From Liolophura sinensis (lineage: Eukaryota; Mollusca; Polyplacophora; Chitonida; Chitonidae), in the NCBI RefSeq assembly GCF_032854445.1, contig NC_088305.1, forward strand, positions 9,677,606-9,741,605: a DNA stretch of 64,000 bases. Direction: 5' to 3'. A program made the translations under genes and the position numbers. The notes beneath the pieces were generated by a model. It did no database searches, was not told where the DNA came from, and was given only the letters and a program-made list of their open reading frames with translations. Below, in pieces: positions 24,185 through 35,825 of the stretch; position 1 is the first letter of the stretch, and every line of letters starts with the position of its first letter.

Positions 24185-24822
24185 TCTGACTAAATTAGGA
24201 GTCTGCCTGTAAGGTAGTAGAGTGGTCTCTCACATTGTCTGTTTCATCGTATTCTGGTTTGTTTTTGTCACCTTAATCGAACAAAATTGTTAGGTTTTCT
24301 CTGCGATCGTACAGTGCTCTCTGACATTGCCTGTTTCACCATATTCCAAGTTATTTATCTCTCTGTAAGATCGCACAGCGGCCTGTTACATTCCCTATCT
24401 CACCGTGTTCTGACTAAGGAGACATACTGTACAATGTCATAAAACAGTCTCTCACTCTGTTTATGTCAACTTAGTTCAGATTGTGTATAAGATGGTACAG
24501 CAGTTTGTTTCATGGTCTATGCCACCGTAGTCTGACTAAGATGTCAGACTCTGTACAAGTTCCAACAACAGTCTCTCGCTTTGTTTACTTCACAGTAGTT
24601 CAGACTGTGTACACGGTCCTACAGCAGCCTCTCGCTCTGATTAAGTTGTCAAACAATGTATAAGGTGCTAGAACAGTCACTCGCTTTGCTTATGTCACTT
24701 GTCCGAGTAAGTTGTCAGTTCCTACAGCGGTCTCTAGCTTTGTTTAATTCACCGCAGTTTAGCCTGCATATAAGGTCCTACAGCGATCTCTCGCTTTGTT
24801 TATGTCACCGTCATCTGACTTG
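24185..24822. repeat. Degenerate tandem array, unit about 60-70 bases
   Basis: About ten diverged units share GTCTGACTAAG, TGTGTACAAGGTCCTACAGC and GTCTCTCGCTTTGTTTATGT then CACCGTA. Better conserved toward the right end (24600-24822) than the left. No coding potential is evident. Confidence 0.75.
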
Positions 24823-24837
24823 ATTCCCATCCCGTGT

Positions 24838-25095
24838 ATTAGGGGGTCCACTCTCGTTGCGTCTGTGGAACCATGTATGCAGGCCTGCTGAGCTGATGAG
24901 GCGCAGCTGGTTTACCTGGTCATGCTAATTGTGCCGACCGGCTTTGACGCGCCGTCTGCGCTCAGCAATCACCCATAGCCGACTGTTATACCACTGCCAA
25001 TTGATCCGCCTCTGTCGCAATTTGTCCGCGCTGGAAAATCAGGAGACCTATCTCCATGACCCCGTCTCATTTAGGTAATAGTCTCGATATGCACT
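24838..25095. promoter_or_regulatory. Unique block next to a decayed tandem array, possible conserved element
   Basis: Immediately after the 24.2-24.8 kb tandem array the sequence becomes unique and GC-richer, for example CAGCTGGTTTACCTGG near 24906 and GACGCGCCGTCTGCGCTCAG near 24947. It returns to AT-rich DNA after about 25100. No long open frame. It looks more constrained than its surroundings, but this is a visual judgement. Confidence 0.2.
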
Positions 25096-25424
25096 GATAT
25101 GCCGACGGATCCGGGCTATTTAATATCTCTCTGATAACTTGTGCTGTGGAATAGATTGTCCATAACAGACCGCTACAATTACGGCTATTACTGTTCCAAT
25201 TATACTACAATATAACGTTGTTTTTTTTTTCCCGCCAGAGTTGTATATGGAGCTGTGATATTTCATGTTTGTGCGGTATGTAATCTGTAAGTTCACGTGC
25301 ATACTATGGAATACTTCCACTTTTATAGGAATACGCACGTGCATAGCATCTACCTCCTTCCACACCAACTCTTTCCGTTGTCAAGTTGTTAGAGCCTACG
25401 TCTCGAAGCCCAGCTGTTTAGGAT

Positions 25425-25528
25425 CAAACCTCACTGCCCGATTTTCTCCCACAATAATTCTGGCCGCCGTCGTATAAGTGAAGTATTCTTGAACACGGCC
25501 TAAAACAACAATCACATCAATAAATACA
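25425..25528 (+). repeat. Family A SINE, 5'-truncated fragment
   Basis: TTTTCTCCCACAATAATTCT, GGCCGCCGTCGTATAAGTGA and a diverged tail (ACACGGCCTAAAACAACAAT, CAATAAATA) place it in the family. It adjoins the small open frame at 25577-25828. Confidence 0.72.
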
Positions 25529-25576
25529 GAAATCAAACCCCGGTTTGTTCATACCAAAGGCATTAAAAATAATTAC

Positions 25577-25828
25577 TTATTGCTGCTTTCGCTTGGTGAT
25601 CTGCACTGGGTGGTTATGGCAAGGAAACGTGACTGGTTGGCCCGGTGTCAGTATAAAGTGACTGGTTTGGGGTGTCATGTCTGGTGTCTTAATTACGTAT
25701 GATACTTCAGTGGCGGAAGCTCTTGGAAACACTATATGTATACCCACATCCTGATTAAATCCTCGTACAACGTAAGAACCGCCACACTGAACACTTATTG
25801 AATGAATTCTTTCAAACATAGATAACAT
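25577..25828 (-). CDS. Small intact open frame with beta-rich composition
   Basis: An ATG at 25826-25828 opens 83 codons ending in TAA at 25577. The peptide reads SVQCGGSYVVRGF, then alternating hydrophobic and polar residues, then a Pro/Thr-rich end (ILTPGQPVTFPC) and a basic tail KRKQQ. The pattern suggests beta strands rather than random translation, but I cannot assign a family. The context around the ATG is poor at -3, and no AATAAA was seen within about 150 bases downstream. A family A SINE fragment lies just beyond the stop (25425-25528). It may be an exon, a decayed gene piece or chance. Confidence 0.2.
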   Translation of the reverse strand: MLSMFERIHSISVQCGGSYVVRGFNQDVGIHIVFPRASATEVSYVIKTPDMTPQTSHFILTPGQPVTFPCHNHPVQITKRKQQ

Positions 25829-28800
25829 CGGCGAAGATTAAAAATGTTTGTAACATAGGATCAGTTGCACGTATCTTTTACTTAAATTAAAGGATATTTA
25901 TGCCTCGAATATCAATGCTTAAGGTACTCTCTTAAGTGTTACAACATCCAGGAAGACATTTCTTGTAAAACATTGTTGATGGAAACCTGTAGATGTTGCA
26001 ACAGCCAATCGTTAATTGAAAACCAAACATGTAACACATGCCGTTGAAGGACTTCTGCTTAACCCGGGCCTAGGGGCACGTTATTCATCGTGTTGAAGTA
26101 GATCGTCAGTTTGGATATATATGAACGGTTGCAATACAAGCGCAACCACAATACGCATTTTGTTGTCGACAACTGATTTTCCAGGATAGCCCACGATTTC
26201 AGTACTGATTTCACTTAGTTGCCGTGAACAGTCCTTGCGTCTTGCCAACCTCATTGAAAACTGACTGCAAACTGAAAGTTCTTTGGTGTTTGTGTCACAC
26301 GTGGTTTTGGGAATTGGTCTTGCGATTATTGACCTGGAACTTCCTTATTTGTTGACGGCTAGTATGGGAATGTCTGTTTCCACACATTGATTTCACTCGT
26401 TATCTGGCAACCCATACGCGTAACGTTCCTCAGTGACTGAGTAAGGCGCGTATCTCCATACATTCTGCTCTGTTCTACAGGGAAACTATACCAATACGGC
26501 ATTACAGTTGAGGAGGTAAAGACATGCATTTTATATTTCTGTTGAAACGGTGCATGCAATTCATACTAGTGGTTAGGGCAAACGCACAGCTGCAAGCATT
26601 CTACCTGTAACGCATGCTAGTAGGCAGGAAAACGCTTTCCAATTAATAAATGATATTCTTTTAATGGTCAAAACACATAATAATGTAGTGTGCAACAGTG
26701 TATAACATAATAAGACATAATATATAACAATAGCCTACGATCGAAAGAAACACCTGACACATCCCGTTATCTGAAGGTAACGAATAGATCTAACACGCCA
26801 AAACACTCATCAAGTGCTTGACCTAGCAACGCTTATATTCCAAATGCCAAAGATCGTATATGTGTTTGAACAGCTACAATCTACTTTAACGCATGCTAAC
26901 GTTTGGTTTTCATTCTTGTGAGATAAGTCTGCTCCTCACGCGCTCTCAATTTACACTGGTGCAGGTAAACCACCAGATGCTTAAGATACCCAGCCTGATA
27001 TTGCTTTACACAGAAAGTCAAAACGCGCATGTGCGCTGCGGTTAATAGAGCGATAATTGCTGCATAGATGTTATCGTTCTTTATATAGCCCTCTGCTGAA
27101 AAACAACTTATCTGGTCTCGGCTAAGTTATCCTCTCATATGTTTATAATTTGCCCAAAGAACATACTGGCATTTTTAATGCCCTTGTTTATATAAGTTCA
27201 ACTGGGGCTAAAACACTTATGTTGTTTAATTTCCAAGCCTCTTGTACCGAGCGGTTCCTTCATGTGTCCATCTAGCGGCGCTGGGCTAATGAAACTATGC
27301 CCGATCCCCACGCCATATGTTTCCAACACTCGAAACACCTGCACGTGCGATCACGTGTGGGCAATATACAAATAAAAATAGTACTTTTGTCACTTTAATC
27401 CGTTTTTATGGGGTATCCAGTCCACATATGCCAGGAGAAAAAAATGAGAGATGAAATGTAAACGACATATCAAAACAACCCACTCAAAATAAAAAAAATA
27501 TCCATGAAAAAAAAGATATAAATGTGCAAAAATTTATATGAATAATATATTATATGAATATGAGATAAAGTAAACACCTTTCGGTTATGGTTTGACTCGT
27601 CCATTTTTTTTTTTTTCGCGTTGAGGGGAGGTACTGTTAAAAATATTTTACCTCGAAAGTAATTATAGAAATTATATATCAGTATACATATAACCTGTGA
27701 CTATACGTAATTCTTAAGTAGTACAAACAGTAAAACAGGTTTCTAAAAGTTTTTTTTTTCACTTTGTTTATAGCGTCTGCAAGTTCACCAACACCTACAG
27801 AGTGATCTTACGGTAGAGGTAGTTTCTGGGAACTATTTTTTACAGATGTTACGGTGATTTTAACTGCTCGGTACATGGATAAGGCAAACTCATATGAAGA
27901 AAACCATATGACGTCACGTCGTTTACACGTGGCACCAAGTTGTGCATTTATTGCCACGTGCACCATTTCTTACACATCCTGACATGTGTCAATGACAATG
28001 TATAGTGGATGGGTAAACACCTCTGCTACTAGCCTAGGGTGAAAAGACGATTTTTTAACGGTGTTCTAACTACAAGAAAATAATAATATGTGGTTCAGTA
28101 CAGAACCGTAATTGTGTCAGTATAGCTATAATTACCATTTTATAGCCGTGTCAATTTTCGGCTAATCTCTCATATTAGACAGGGAATATATGGAATAAAT
28201 TAAACGGATAAAGCAGGTGTGAACTGAAGTATTAGATTAAACAGTTGCGGTCATATTTTACATCTATGGAGCCAGCTGTGACATACAGATCATCTCTGAC
28301 TAACCACGTCCTCGCGGAGAACCAACAAAATATACCCATTTTGGATGTGAAGACATGATACATTTTTCCAAATTTCAAGACTTTTATGTCTAAAAGAAGC
28401 CATTGCCCCCAAAACAGGTAAAAAGTTATACATATCTAGATATGAGATGCCATAGACATTACATTTATAATAGACATTTCATAACCACTGATGGCCAATT
28501 TAGCTGAAGCGTGGCACACTCAATAGCCAAAGCACGAATGCTCGAATCCAGCTCTAACCTCCACACCCCCTTGGTTTTATGCATTTGTTCCAGCTCAGTT
28601 TTAATGACTACAGTTAGAATGTATAACGGGGCTTAGCCTTCTCACTCGTGAGCCATATTGTAGCTGATGTGAATATTGCCATATGCCAATGTTAAGTAGG
28701 TTGACAGTTGATTGAAAAATCGATTTAGAGTTTTACATCGCTTGTGTCTGAAGCAGATAACAACAAATACAACATCAAATGCTCATAATTAGGTTCCAAA

Positions 28801-29514
28801 TTCAGGCATTTTCCGTGAAACGATGTCTCGCTGGAGTTTCAGCGGATGCCATATTGGCCTGGAGACCGCCCGTCTAGGCAGTCCTTTCGTTGTGTTTCTT
28901 AAACAAGGGTGTAATATTTTAGCGAATAGAGCCCGCTGTTGAGTTTGCCCCGTTAACAGAAGTTCTAACTGACACGACTATAGGGAAAATCGCTGATAAA
29001 TGACTAGCATGGTTGCCGTATTCCCAGATCTCCTGCCCTTATTTAGGCATCGTTCTCCAAACTCTCTGGGTGGCTGGCCTACAAAGACTGGTCCTTTATC
29101 GCATCCCACGAATGTCTCCACTCGCTAACAAAACACTGACGATGTCATCGGCCACCCACAAAGTCTCTTAATGACCCAGAAGTAAGTAGGCCGTTTTATT
29201 TCTCAACGCTTAACGATGCTCTCATTTTACTGTCCCATCCAGGTGCACGGAGCGACACAGTAAAACGCGGGCATAGCGGAAGAGTTAAAGCCGATGTTGT
29301 TATACAAAACAAATTATTCTGATGCCCGATTTTTATCACCCATTTTATTCATGTCAGGTGGATAAGAGAATAAGATACATGTACATTACGTTTCATTCAT
29401 CTCATGTTATCACAGAATTTGTAGATTTCCAAGCTCTTTCTGTTTCTTTTCGAGAGGCTTCGTTGTGGTGGACGACGCTTGTGTTTAATTAAAGACGTAC
29501 AACATTGAGAGTAA
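25829..29514. other. Long stretch without recognised genes or repeat families
   Basis: The longest stretch free of families A-D. It contains the E-box/CRE sites at 27.3-28.0 kb and a moderately GC-rich patch at 28800-29280, with few open frames, none convincing. Absence of SINEs over 3.6 kb in a SINE-dense window could be chance or constraint. Confidence 0.55.
27342..27959. promoter_or_regulatory. Two pairs of CACGTG E-boxes, one pair beside a CRE
   Basis: Perfect CACGTG hexamers occur at 27342-27347, 27352-27357, 27925-27930 and 27954-27959. A perfect CRE palindrome TGACGTCA is at 27909-27916. The first pair is spaced exactly 10 bases apart, one helical turn. CACGTG is bound by bHLH-type factors and TGACGTCA by CREB/ATF factors. 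Whether any site is used here is unknown. Confidence 0.25.
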
Positions 29515-29690
29515 GACCAGAGCAACGACGACAGTGTGATAGCTGGAAAATGGTCACACGTAACCGGTGAGGTACGGTCTCTTATGAATTTACCCCATTC
29601 AGGGTTTCATTTTGACTGTTCATGTAAATGCATGAATAGTAGCAAATTACATGCCCCCTAGCACCATGGCTTACGCTTTGACAGTTAGCT
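29515..29690 (+). repeat. Family D copy
   Basis: AGAGCAACGACGACAGTGTG, TCACACGTAACCGGTGAGGT, AATTTACCCCATTCAGGGTT, ACTGTTCATGTAAATGCATG and CCCCCTAGCACCATGGCTTA follow the family order. The distal end with the GATGTCATCAC block is missing. Confidence 0.75.
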
Positions 29691-29965
29691 CAGTCCAACG
29701 TTCGTTAAAGATCAATTCTTTTCACAAATAGGATATGCATGTTTATAAGCGTTACATACAGACAAAACTAAAAAAAAAAAAACAGTTCTAACAGTTTCTC
29801 TTCACGGAGGTGCTTGCCTTTCAATCCATTGATTACCGTAGACTTTTCAAGACTCTCATGCTTCCATTTGTTCCCGAACCTTGATGACAAGATGCGATTG
29901 ACGACTCTCTCTTAATCGGTCTTACATGCACTTACCAAAGGATAGCTTTCATTCCAGTAATGTGG

Positions 29966-29968
<3 letters not shown>

Positions 29969-30028
<60 letters not shown>
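29969..30028. repeat. (TA)n microsatellite, 60 bases
   Basis: Uninterrupted alternating TA. Open frames across it with Tyr-Ile repeats on both strands are artefacts. Confidence 0.98.
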
Positions 30029-30030
<2 letters not shown>

Positions 30031-30048
30031 GTGTGTGGGTGTATGTAC

Positions 30049-30372
30049 GCTTGAGATGTTACTGCGTACTTTTCAGTCACGTGACGACGAGGTGTCATTA
30101 GGTGTGTGCATATGTACTGTAGCAAAGCGAGTCCATATCCCCCGCCGCCACTGAAGTGTTTTGCCGAAGACACCAGATATGACATCCAACCCATTACACC
30201 TTCACCTACCCAACCAGCCCTGCTTCCTCGAGCTTGCTCCAACTTTTGAGTCCTGAACGCTAAGCGGGGCAGCAGGCAATACAATTTTTAAAATCTTAAG
30301 CACGACCCGACCCAGGTGTAATCCCATGTCTTCCGCCTTTGAACCGCCATCGTAGGCGCCCGGTGCTATCTA
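30049..30372 (-). repeat. Family B-related SINE, diverged subfamily, beside a (TA)n tract
   Basis: CGCTTGAGATG, ACTTTTCAGTCACGTGACGA and GAAGACACCAGATATGACAT resemble the copy at 43.7 kb. Its far end (ACCCGACCCAGGTGTAATCC, GGCGCCCGGTGCTATC) corresponds to a decayed tRNA-like head. The tail lies 20 bases from the (TA)n microsatellite. Confidence 0.65.
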
Positions 30373-30488
30373 TCAGAGAAAAGTTACCAAGTGTTTTTAG
30401 GTCATCAGGGTATCGCATTTATTTCATTTTATTGTGTATTATCACACTTTGTTATAAAGAAATTTAGTTCTATGAGGATGGCCATTGA

Positions 30489-30551
30489 TTGACTGATTGG
30501 TTGATTTGATTGGTGTTTTACTCCGTACTCAGGAATGTTTCACTTATACTT
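30489..30551 (-). repeat. Family A SINE, short tail fragment
   Basis: GATTTGATTGGTGTTTTACT followed by CCGTACTCAGGAATGTTTCA and CTTATACTTA matches only the terminal tail block. It lies about 120 bases beyond a family B relative. Confidence 0.65.
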
Positions 30552-31098
30552 AAGGACCCCATTTCACATGAAGTGCTACAGCTACAAAAAATTTGTTGAC
30601 TTTGGACGTGTTTAATATATTGTTCTACATGAAATTAGAAACTAAGCGCATCACGTGGTACATTATAGCCTACGGTTATTCCTGCTCATTTTTCTCGGCA
30701 TTAGGTGGCTTGATTTATTGCAGCCTTTGTCAGATATGTTTTTCATTTATTTTGTCATGTACTGTTTTGTGTTACTGTTTCATCCACAAGGCTAATAAAG
30801 TTCTAGAGTTTTTGCTTATTGGGGATCTCTGAATTATTTAATATTATTAAAATCGTCATAAACACGTAGAGCATGCGCCAGATTATACATCAGTGAGTAA
30901 TGAAGAAATAACCAATATGTTCCGATCGAATTTGACAGTGAACCGTTTGAGAGAAAACAGCCCTTGTTTGATGTTACTTCGCTTTACAATGATAAAACGC
31001 ATGTACCCTTTAAAAACCGCAGACCACGGCGGTTTGAAGAATGTCTTTATACTGAATGTAATTCAATACATTTTGTCATCTAATTCAGTACATTGTGT

Positions 31099-31121
31099 TA
31101 TATAATATAATATAATATAAT
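31099..31121. repeat. (TATAA)n microsatellite
   Basis: Four to five uninterrupted TATAA units directly before a family D element. Confidence 0.9.
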
Positions 31122-31400
31122 ATGGAAGACTGCAGCACAGGGAGTGAATTATACTAGAGCAGCAACAAGAGGATGATAGTTGACACACGCTCACACATAA
31201 AAGGTAAATCCGGTCTCTTGAAAATTTACCTCTTTTAAGGTTTTATTCCAACTGTTTTTGTGAATGCCTAAATAGTAGACACTTATAAAACCCGTAGCAG
31301 CACGGCTTAAGCAGAATTATGTATATATAACGGTAGCGATTTATTAGATATCACTGATCTAAAATGACTCAAAATGCTGTGATGTCATCACATTTAACAG
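31120..31400 (+). repeat. Family D copy, near full length
   Basis: GGAAGACTGCAGCACAGGGA, TCACACATAAAAGGTAAATC, AATTTACCTCTTTTAAGGTT, GTAGCAGCACGGCTTAAGCA and AATGCTGTGATGTCATCACA give both ends of the family. It begins beside a (TATAA)n tract. Confidence 0.75.
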
Positions 31401-33429
31401 ACAATAAACTTAAAACAATGCAAAGGGACCAGGCCTTGGGGATGGTTAGACCACCAGCAGAATACCGCTTTATGAAGATGGCCATTGGGCCCTTCTATAT
31501 ATGCAGTACCACGGATAATTACTTTTTCTGTTGGTAGCCGCAGATCCTGATAAAAACATACAGTATCTTCGGAAGAGAGAACAGAATGGAAACAAATCTT
31601 GTATAATGAAGCATGGTGATTCGCTTTGCTCAATTCCACAGTCTTATTATATCTTTGGGATGAGGCGTGGAAAGAAAATAGTTTTCCCTGTGCACCTCAA
31701 AGCAACAAACTTACAATTCGAACAGAAGGCATCAACAAAAAACGCCTTGGAAAAATAACGTCTTTTGTGTTTACACGATCAACCGTACACCAGCAAATAA
31801 TACCACCGCCGCCTTGTGGGATCGGAGGGAAAATAAATAGCAGATGCAGATAAAGGGAGGCTATAGAGGCAAATGACGTCCGCGAAAAACGAATCGTGTG
31901 CACCTCTTCCCAGGGAAGCGTTTACAAACCTGTTTTAGTTCCGGATTAGCTTAACGATCAATACCAGCAACAATGCTAACAAACGACAAGTGGTGTTAGT
32001 ATCATCGACTCGTTTAATGGTTTCTTTTCAAAACAGGCACGTTCGTGAAAAGATCATAACGGTACATTATGTGACATATGGGAATATTGGTGTGTGGCTC
32101 GTCTCCTGTTGGAACTATAAGGTGTACGTCTCTGAAAATCTGCAAAACCCATGCTGCATGTGCGGTAGACAAATACCTCGCAATCCATCAATGGCTTTTC
32201 AATGCGTACAAAATATTATGACGATCTGGAAAATAAACACAGAAAAAATTTCTTGCCGTGTTTTCTTTTTCCCGTCGCTCCGTGAATTCTTTTTAATAAG
32301 GCATCCACTTAAGCAGTTAAGTTCATACACCGGCCAAAAAAGCGAGCCCTTTTTTTAAACGGAATCCGGCATAGCACGTACAATATTTATACTATTTACT
32401 GTGTGGCAATTTGGAAAAGGTTCTCAGCAGGATTCCCATGTCCAAGTGGCCTTTTAAGAAACGTCTGGCGTAGCACGTGTAAAAACAGTCAAGTGCTGAG
32501 CGCATCGCTTCACGTTTACATGCTATTCTTATCCACTGAGCTTTAACTGCAGGCATAGATAATTAAGGAAATTAGGAATACGTCGCTATACTTGCTTGCA
32601 TTCCGTTTCCAGCTGGGCAGCATGCCGGTATAACTGTCCTTCCAATTTGCTGTTCATTACGCCCAGTGCCATTTAGTTCACTGCGTGCCTATACTGTACT
32701 GATAGCAACGAGGAATCGAGCTTAAACTGCAGTGATTTGGCATGCTTGTCGAACATCGTTTTAGTTGGGTTGCACACTTTATGACCGCAGACGATAGAAA
32801 TGCCTTCTTTTTTTCTTTAGAACAATCAATTCTGTGTGCCCAAGTTTATTGTTCTCTTTCGACTCAGTTGCATTGTACCTGCACACATATTTCACAATTT
32901 GATCAGACATTATAAACAATGAACAACAAGCTTTGTTTTGCACGGATAGAAAACCTGTCCGTATGCAGCTATCCGTATAATATATAGCGCCTTTATATGC
33001 TAATATGTTCATCTAAACTGATTCTTGTTAACTTGTTTAAAATATTAAACTTCCATGACGATGGCGATGTTTAGTTCTCGAAAAACCGGACATGTGTTTG
33101 AGAAGAAACCTACCATACTTCGCATAGTAAGCACTTTGCAGATTGACTTGAACTTACAGTGACCGCAGTAGCAAGATGATATTCAGTCGTTGTGCTGTGC
33201 TAGCTCGCTCCCTACTTGGCCAGAAACAAAGAAATTAGCACAAGCTATTAAAATAATGTAACACATGTACCTTTGAAACATTGTATTGTTCTCATTTTGT
33301 TGTTTAGTAAAGGTTATGACTGCTATTTTATTCAGTTCATTTGTGGACTAATTTATACGTATCACTGCTTAAGCTGTTGTGCTAGATGCTGTGTATGTTG
33401 CAACTATCTATGTATTGACATGAAAAGTT
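31401..33429. other. No supported gene
   Basis: Open frames at 31394-31639 (-), 31531-31903 (both strands) and 31990-32358 (+) overlap each other and show no domain. The rest is AT-rich. Confidence 0.5.
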
Positions 33430-33550
33430 TGAATAAATCCTAACTGATAACAGACCGGATTTCACCAGTTACGTGTGACCGTGTGCCATCTAAAAGTATA
33501 CGTACCTAACTGTTATCGCTGCTTTGATTTTACTTTCCATGTAGTTGTCT
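33430..33550 (-). repeat. Family D fragment
   Basis: AATAAATCCTAACTGATAAC, GACCGGATTTCACCAGTTAC, GTGTGACCGTGTGCC and GCTTTGATTTTACTTTCCAT match the proximal half of the element on the minus strand. The AAATTGACAAGAG block is deleted. Confidence 0.65.
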
Positions 33551-33964
33551 TATATAATATTTTACGCAAATATATTATGGCCGAACATGTTTCCAGTGAT
33601 GGGCATCTGGGGACAGCTGGCTTATTAAAATTTTATAATTTGACTTTCAGCTATCTCTGCCATTGTTTCGATATGTTTATAATAGCTAGCCTATGCGTGT
33701 TGTGTTCCAGGCCTTCAGAAAAGTCATGCATTTAAACTGGTAAAACACTCCTTGAATCAATTGAACCCCGCAAGCACGTCTTGCACAAGGGAAAATAATT
33801 GTTTACATACATTACATAAAACTACAAGACAGTTCGCATTTGTACTGGTATTTCAAACTATTTTATTAAAATCGTGCGCACATTGTTGTGCAAGAAAATA
33901 TATGTCACTAGGGTTATGCTATAACGGTTCTTTTGTTGCAGACATGTGTAGTTAAATATAAGTG

Positions 33965-34345
33965 CGACATAGCAGAGTTGTGTGTTGCTAAGTACAGAAA
34001 ACTGAAGTAATACGACACAAATACACGTCTACAATATTAATCAATGCGTGTTACTAAGCACAGAAATATTGTAGGTATTTGTGTAACTAAAAACAGAAGC
34101 ATGTCCGTGGGATATTGACAATTTATGCAGCAGAGAAATATAGATGCACGATATTAGAAATGTGTGGAGCTAAACACAGAAACCTTGCTGTGTGACATGC
34201 GTGTATATGGCGCTAGACGCATGAGTGGCTAAGCACAGTAATATGGATGTGTGATATAATCAATATGTGTAGTTATGCATGTAAGCTTGCGTGTGTGGCA
34301 CCAGAAGCATGTGTTGTTAAGCGTAGAAACTGTGTTGGCACGTTA
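33965..34345. repeat. Degenerate tandem array, unit about 45-50 bases
   Basis: About eight diverged units share GTGTTGCTAAGCACAGAAA and a GTGTGACAT-type linker, visible at 33982, 34047, 34173 and 34229 among others. A unique palindrome follows at 34380. Confidence 0.65.
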
Positions 34346-34379
34346 GAGTAATTTCCTCTTCCCGTTGATTGCCCCGATT

Positions 34380-34426
34380 CATGTCAGTCTCCGTAAGGTC
34401 AGATTTAAGGACTTAATCTGACATGA
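34380..34426. repeat. Imperfect palindrome with two alternative stems
   Basis: GTCAGATTTAAG (34398-34409) pairs with CTTAATCTGAC (34412-34422) with one bulged T. Also CATGTCAG (34380-34387) can pair with CTGACATG (34419-34426). The sequence after it is GC-richer and unique. Confidence 0.55.
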
Positions 34427-34941
34427 CTGTAACATGGGCCCCCGGGCTACCGATCCCGAAAGAAGCCCGTGTCTGCTGACGCGACCCAGGGGATTCTCTG
34501 GCTCCCGGCGAACCGGAAACTGTGTTTACTCATCAACACATCGCGCTGTTTGTTTTCGATTATTGCCGACCAGTGATATTATGCGATAGTTCAGGGTAAT
34601 TAGCTGCCTTCCCAGCTTCGGCAACTCTGTTAGATAAGGTTAAAACTATTTGTTATCCCTACGCTACTTTTAAAAGAGCTTCTGATCTAATAATGTACTG
34701 GATATATGGTGGCAGTGGTTGCGAAAAGCATTTGGCGTGTTCGTGCTTTGACTGGGAAAACCGCAGAGACTGGGTCTACACTACAGTAAGCAGTTTATTT
34801 GGTGAGCGCGTGTAATCGCAAATTCAGTACTTTGGACGTTCTTTGTCACTCAAGCAGTGATGAAGTCGTTCAACCGATGTAAAGACCACGCTGCGCGCTA
34901 GAAAAGAGTGGCGGCATTTGAGATGCGTTCCTACCCATGTA

Positions 34942-35151
34942 TTAAGTTTCATGCAAAGAAATCAATTGCTCGAGTTTGTGGAAAATAACGTTGCTGTCGA
35001 TTTTTGAGGCAATTCTCTGTTTTTCCAACATGACGTATCCGGTGATTAAATCACGTGGTGGTCTTTTCCTTTGCGGCTTCCTTCTGCGGACAATCGAACC
35101 CGGCAGGGAAGTGGGGTCGTAGGCGGTAGAATAAAGGCCCTCAATGTCTGT
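34942..35151 (-). CDS. Candidate 3'-terminal coding exon, unknown protein
   Basis: On the minus strand a TATTTCCAG acceptor-like site (complement of 35152 upward) is followed in phase 0 by 69 codons and a TAA stop at 34942. The peptide is hydrophilic, with a basic stretch (RRRKPQRKRPP) in its middle followed by a possible helix (LEKQRIASKI). A canonical AATAAA lies about 145 bases beyond the stop on this strand (34794-34799). Composition is more even than in the flanks. I do not recognise a family. The opposite strand is also open across this stretch, which weakens the case, and no partner exon was found. Could be a chance open frame. Confidence 0.25.
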   Translation of the reverse strand, partial: TDIEGLYSTAYDPTSLPGSIVRRRKPQRKRPPRDLITGYVMLEKQRIASKIDSNVIFHKLEQLISLHET

Positions 35152-35825
35152 CTGGAAATACAATTGACTGACCTTTCCTGTTATGGGTTTGGTGATGGTT
35201 TTAATATTGCTAGGTGTTATGCTTCCAGCTGCTCGCCACAACAAAACGGCTTACGCCAGACTGTCTCTTACGAGCAAAATTACGATAGCAATACACTTCA
35301 CGAAATCCCCACCAATTCCTCTTATTTCGCGCCCGCAACTTGTCTTGGTGAGTTGTTTTTTTCTTGGCGAATATTTATGGAGCGTACAATCAATAGTTGG
35401 ATCCGTTAATCTGGGTTTCAACTCGGCTTAAAAACTATGGGCGAAGAAATTGCCTTTCCCAAGCCAATTCCTCGTTCAGTTACATCATAATGTGACAGAC
35501 CACGTTACTGGTCCGGGTAAGTGGCAGTCCAGGCGTCTGCGACAAGCACTTAGTTTGGCAGGTGGATAAACAATTGTATCCAACACCGGATCCATTAATA
35601 CATATGTGGGAGACATCTCTATCATCTCTTCACCGCTGCTACATAATTTCTCCGACTCTCCAAAGTTTCCCCATACACCAGTAACGAAATTCTCTCAACC
35701 GATATTTTACGTTCTTTCATACACTCTACGTACAATTCTTTGACGTTACCCCCACCCCTCCCCCCCACCAAAAAAAAAGAGAGCGAGAGAGAGGCTAAGC
35801 TCTGTACTCTGCCACGGCTCTGATA

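Noticed and set aside
29960-30284. Open frames with Tyr-Ile repeats on both strands
   Set aside because: Direct by-product of the (TA)n microsatellite.
31394-31903. Overlapping open frames on both strands as coding exons
   Set aside because: Mutual overlap and lack of any recognised motif; nothing separates either strand from chance.
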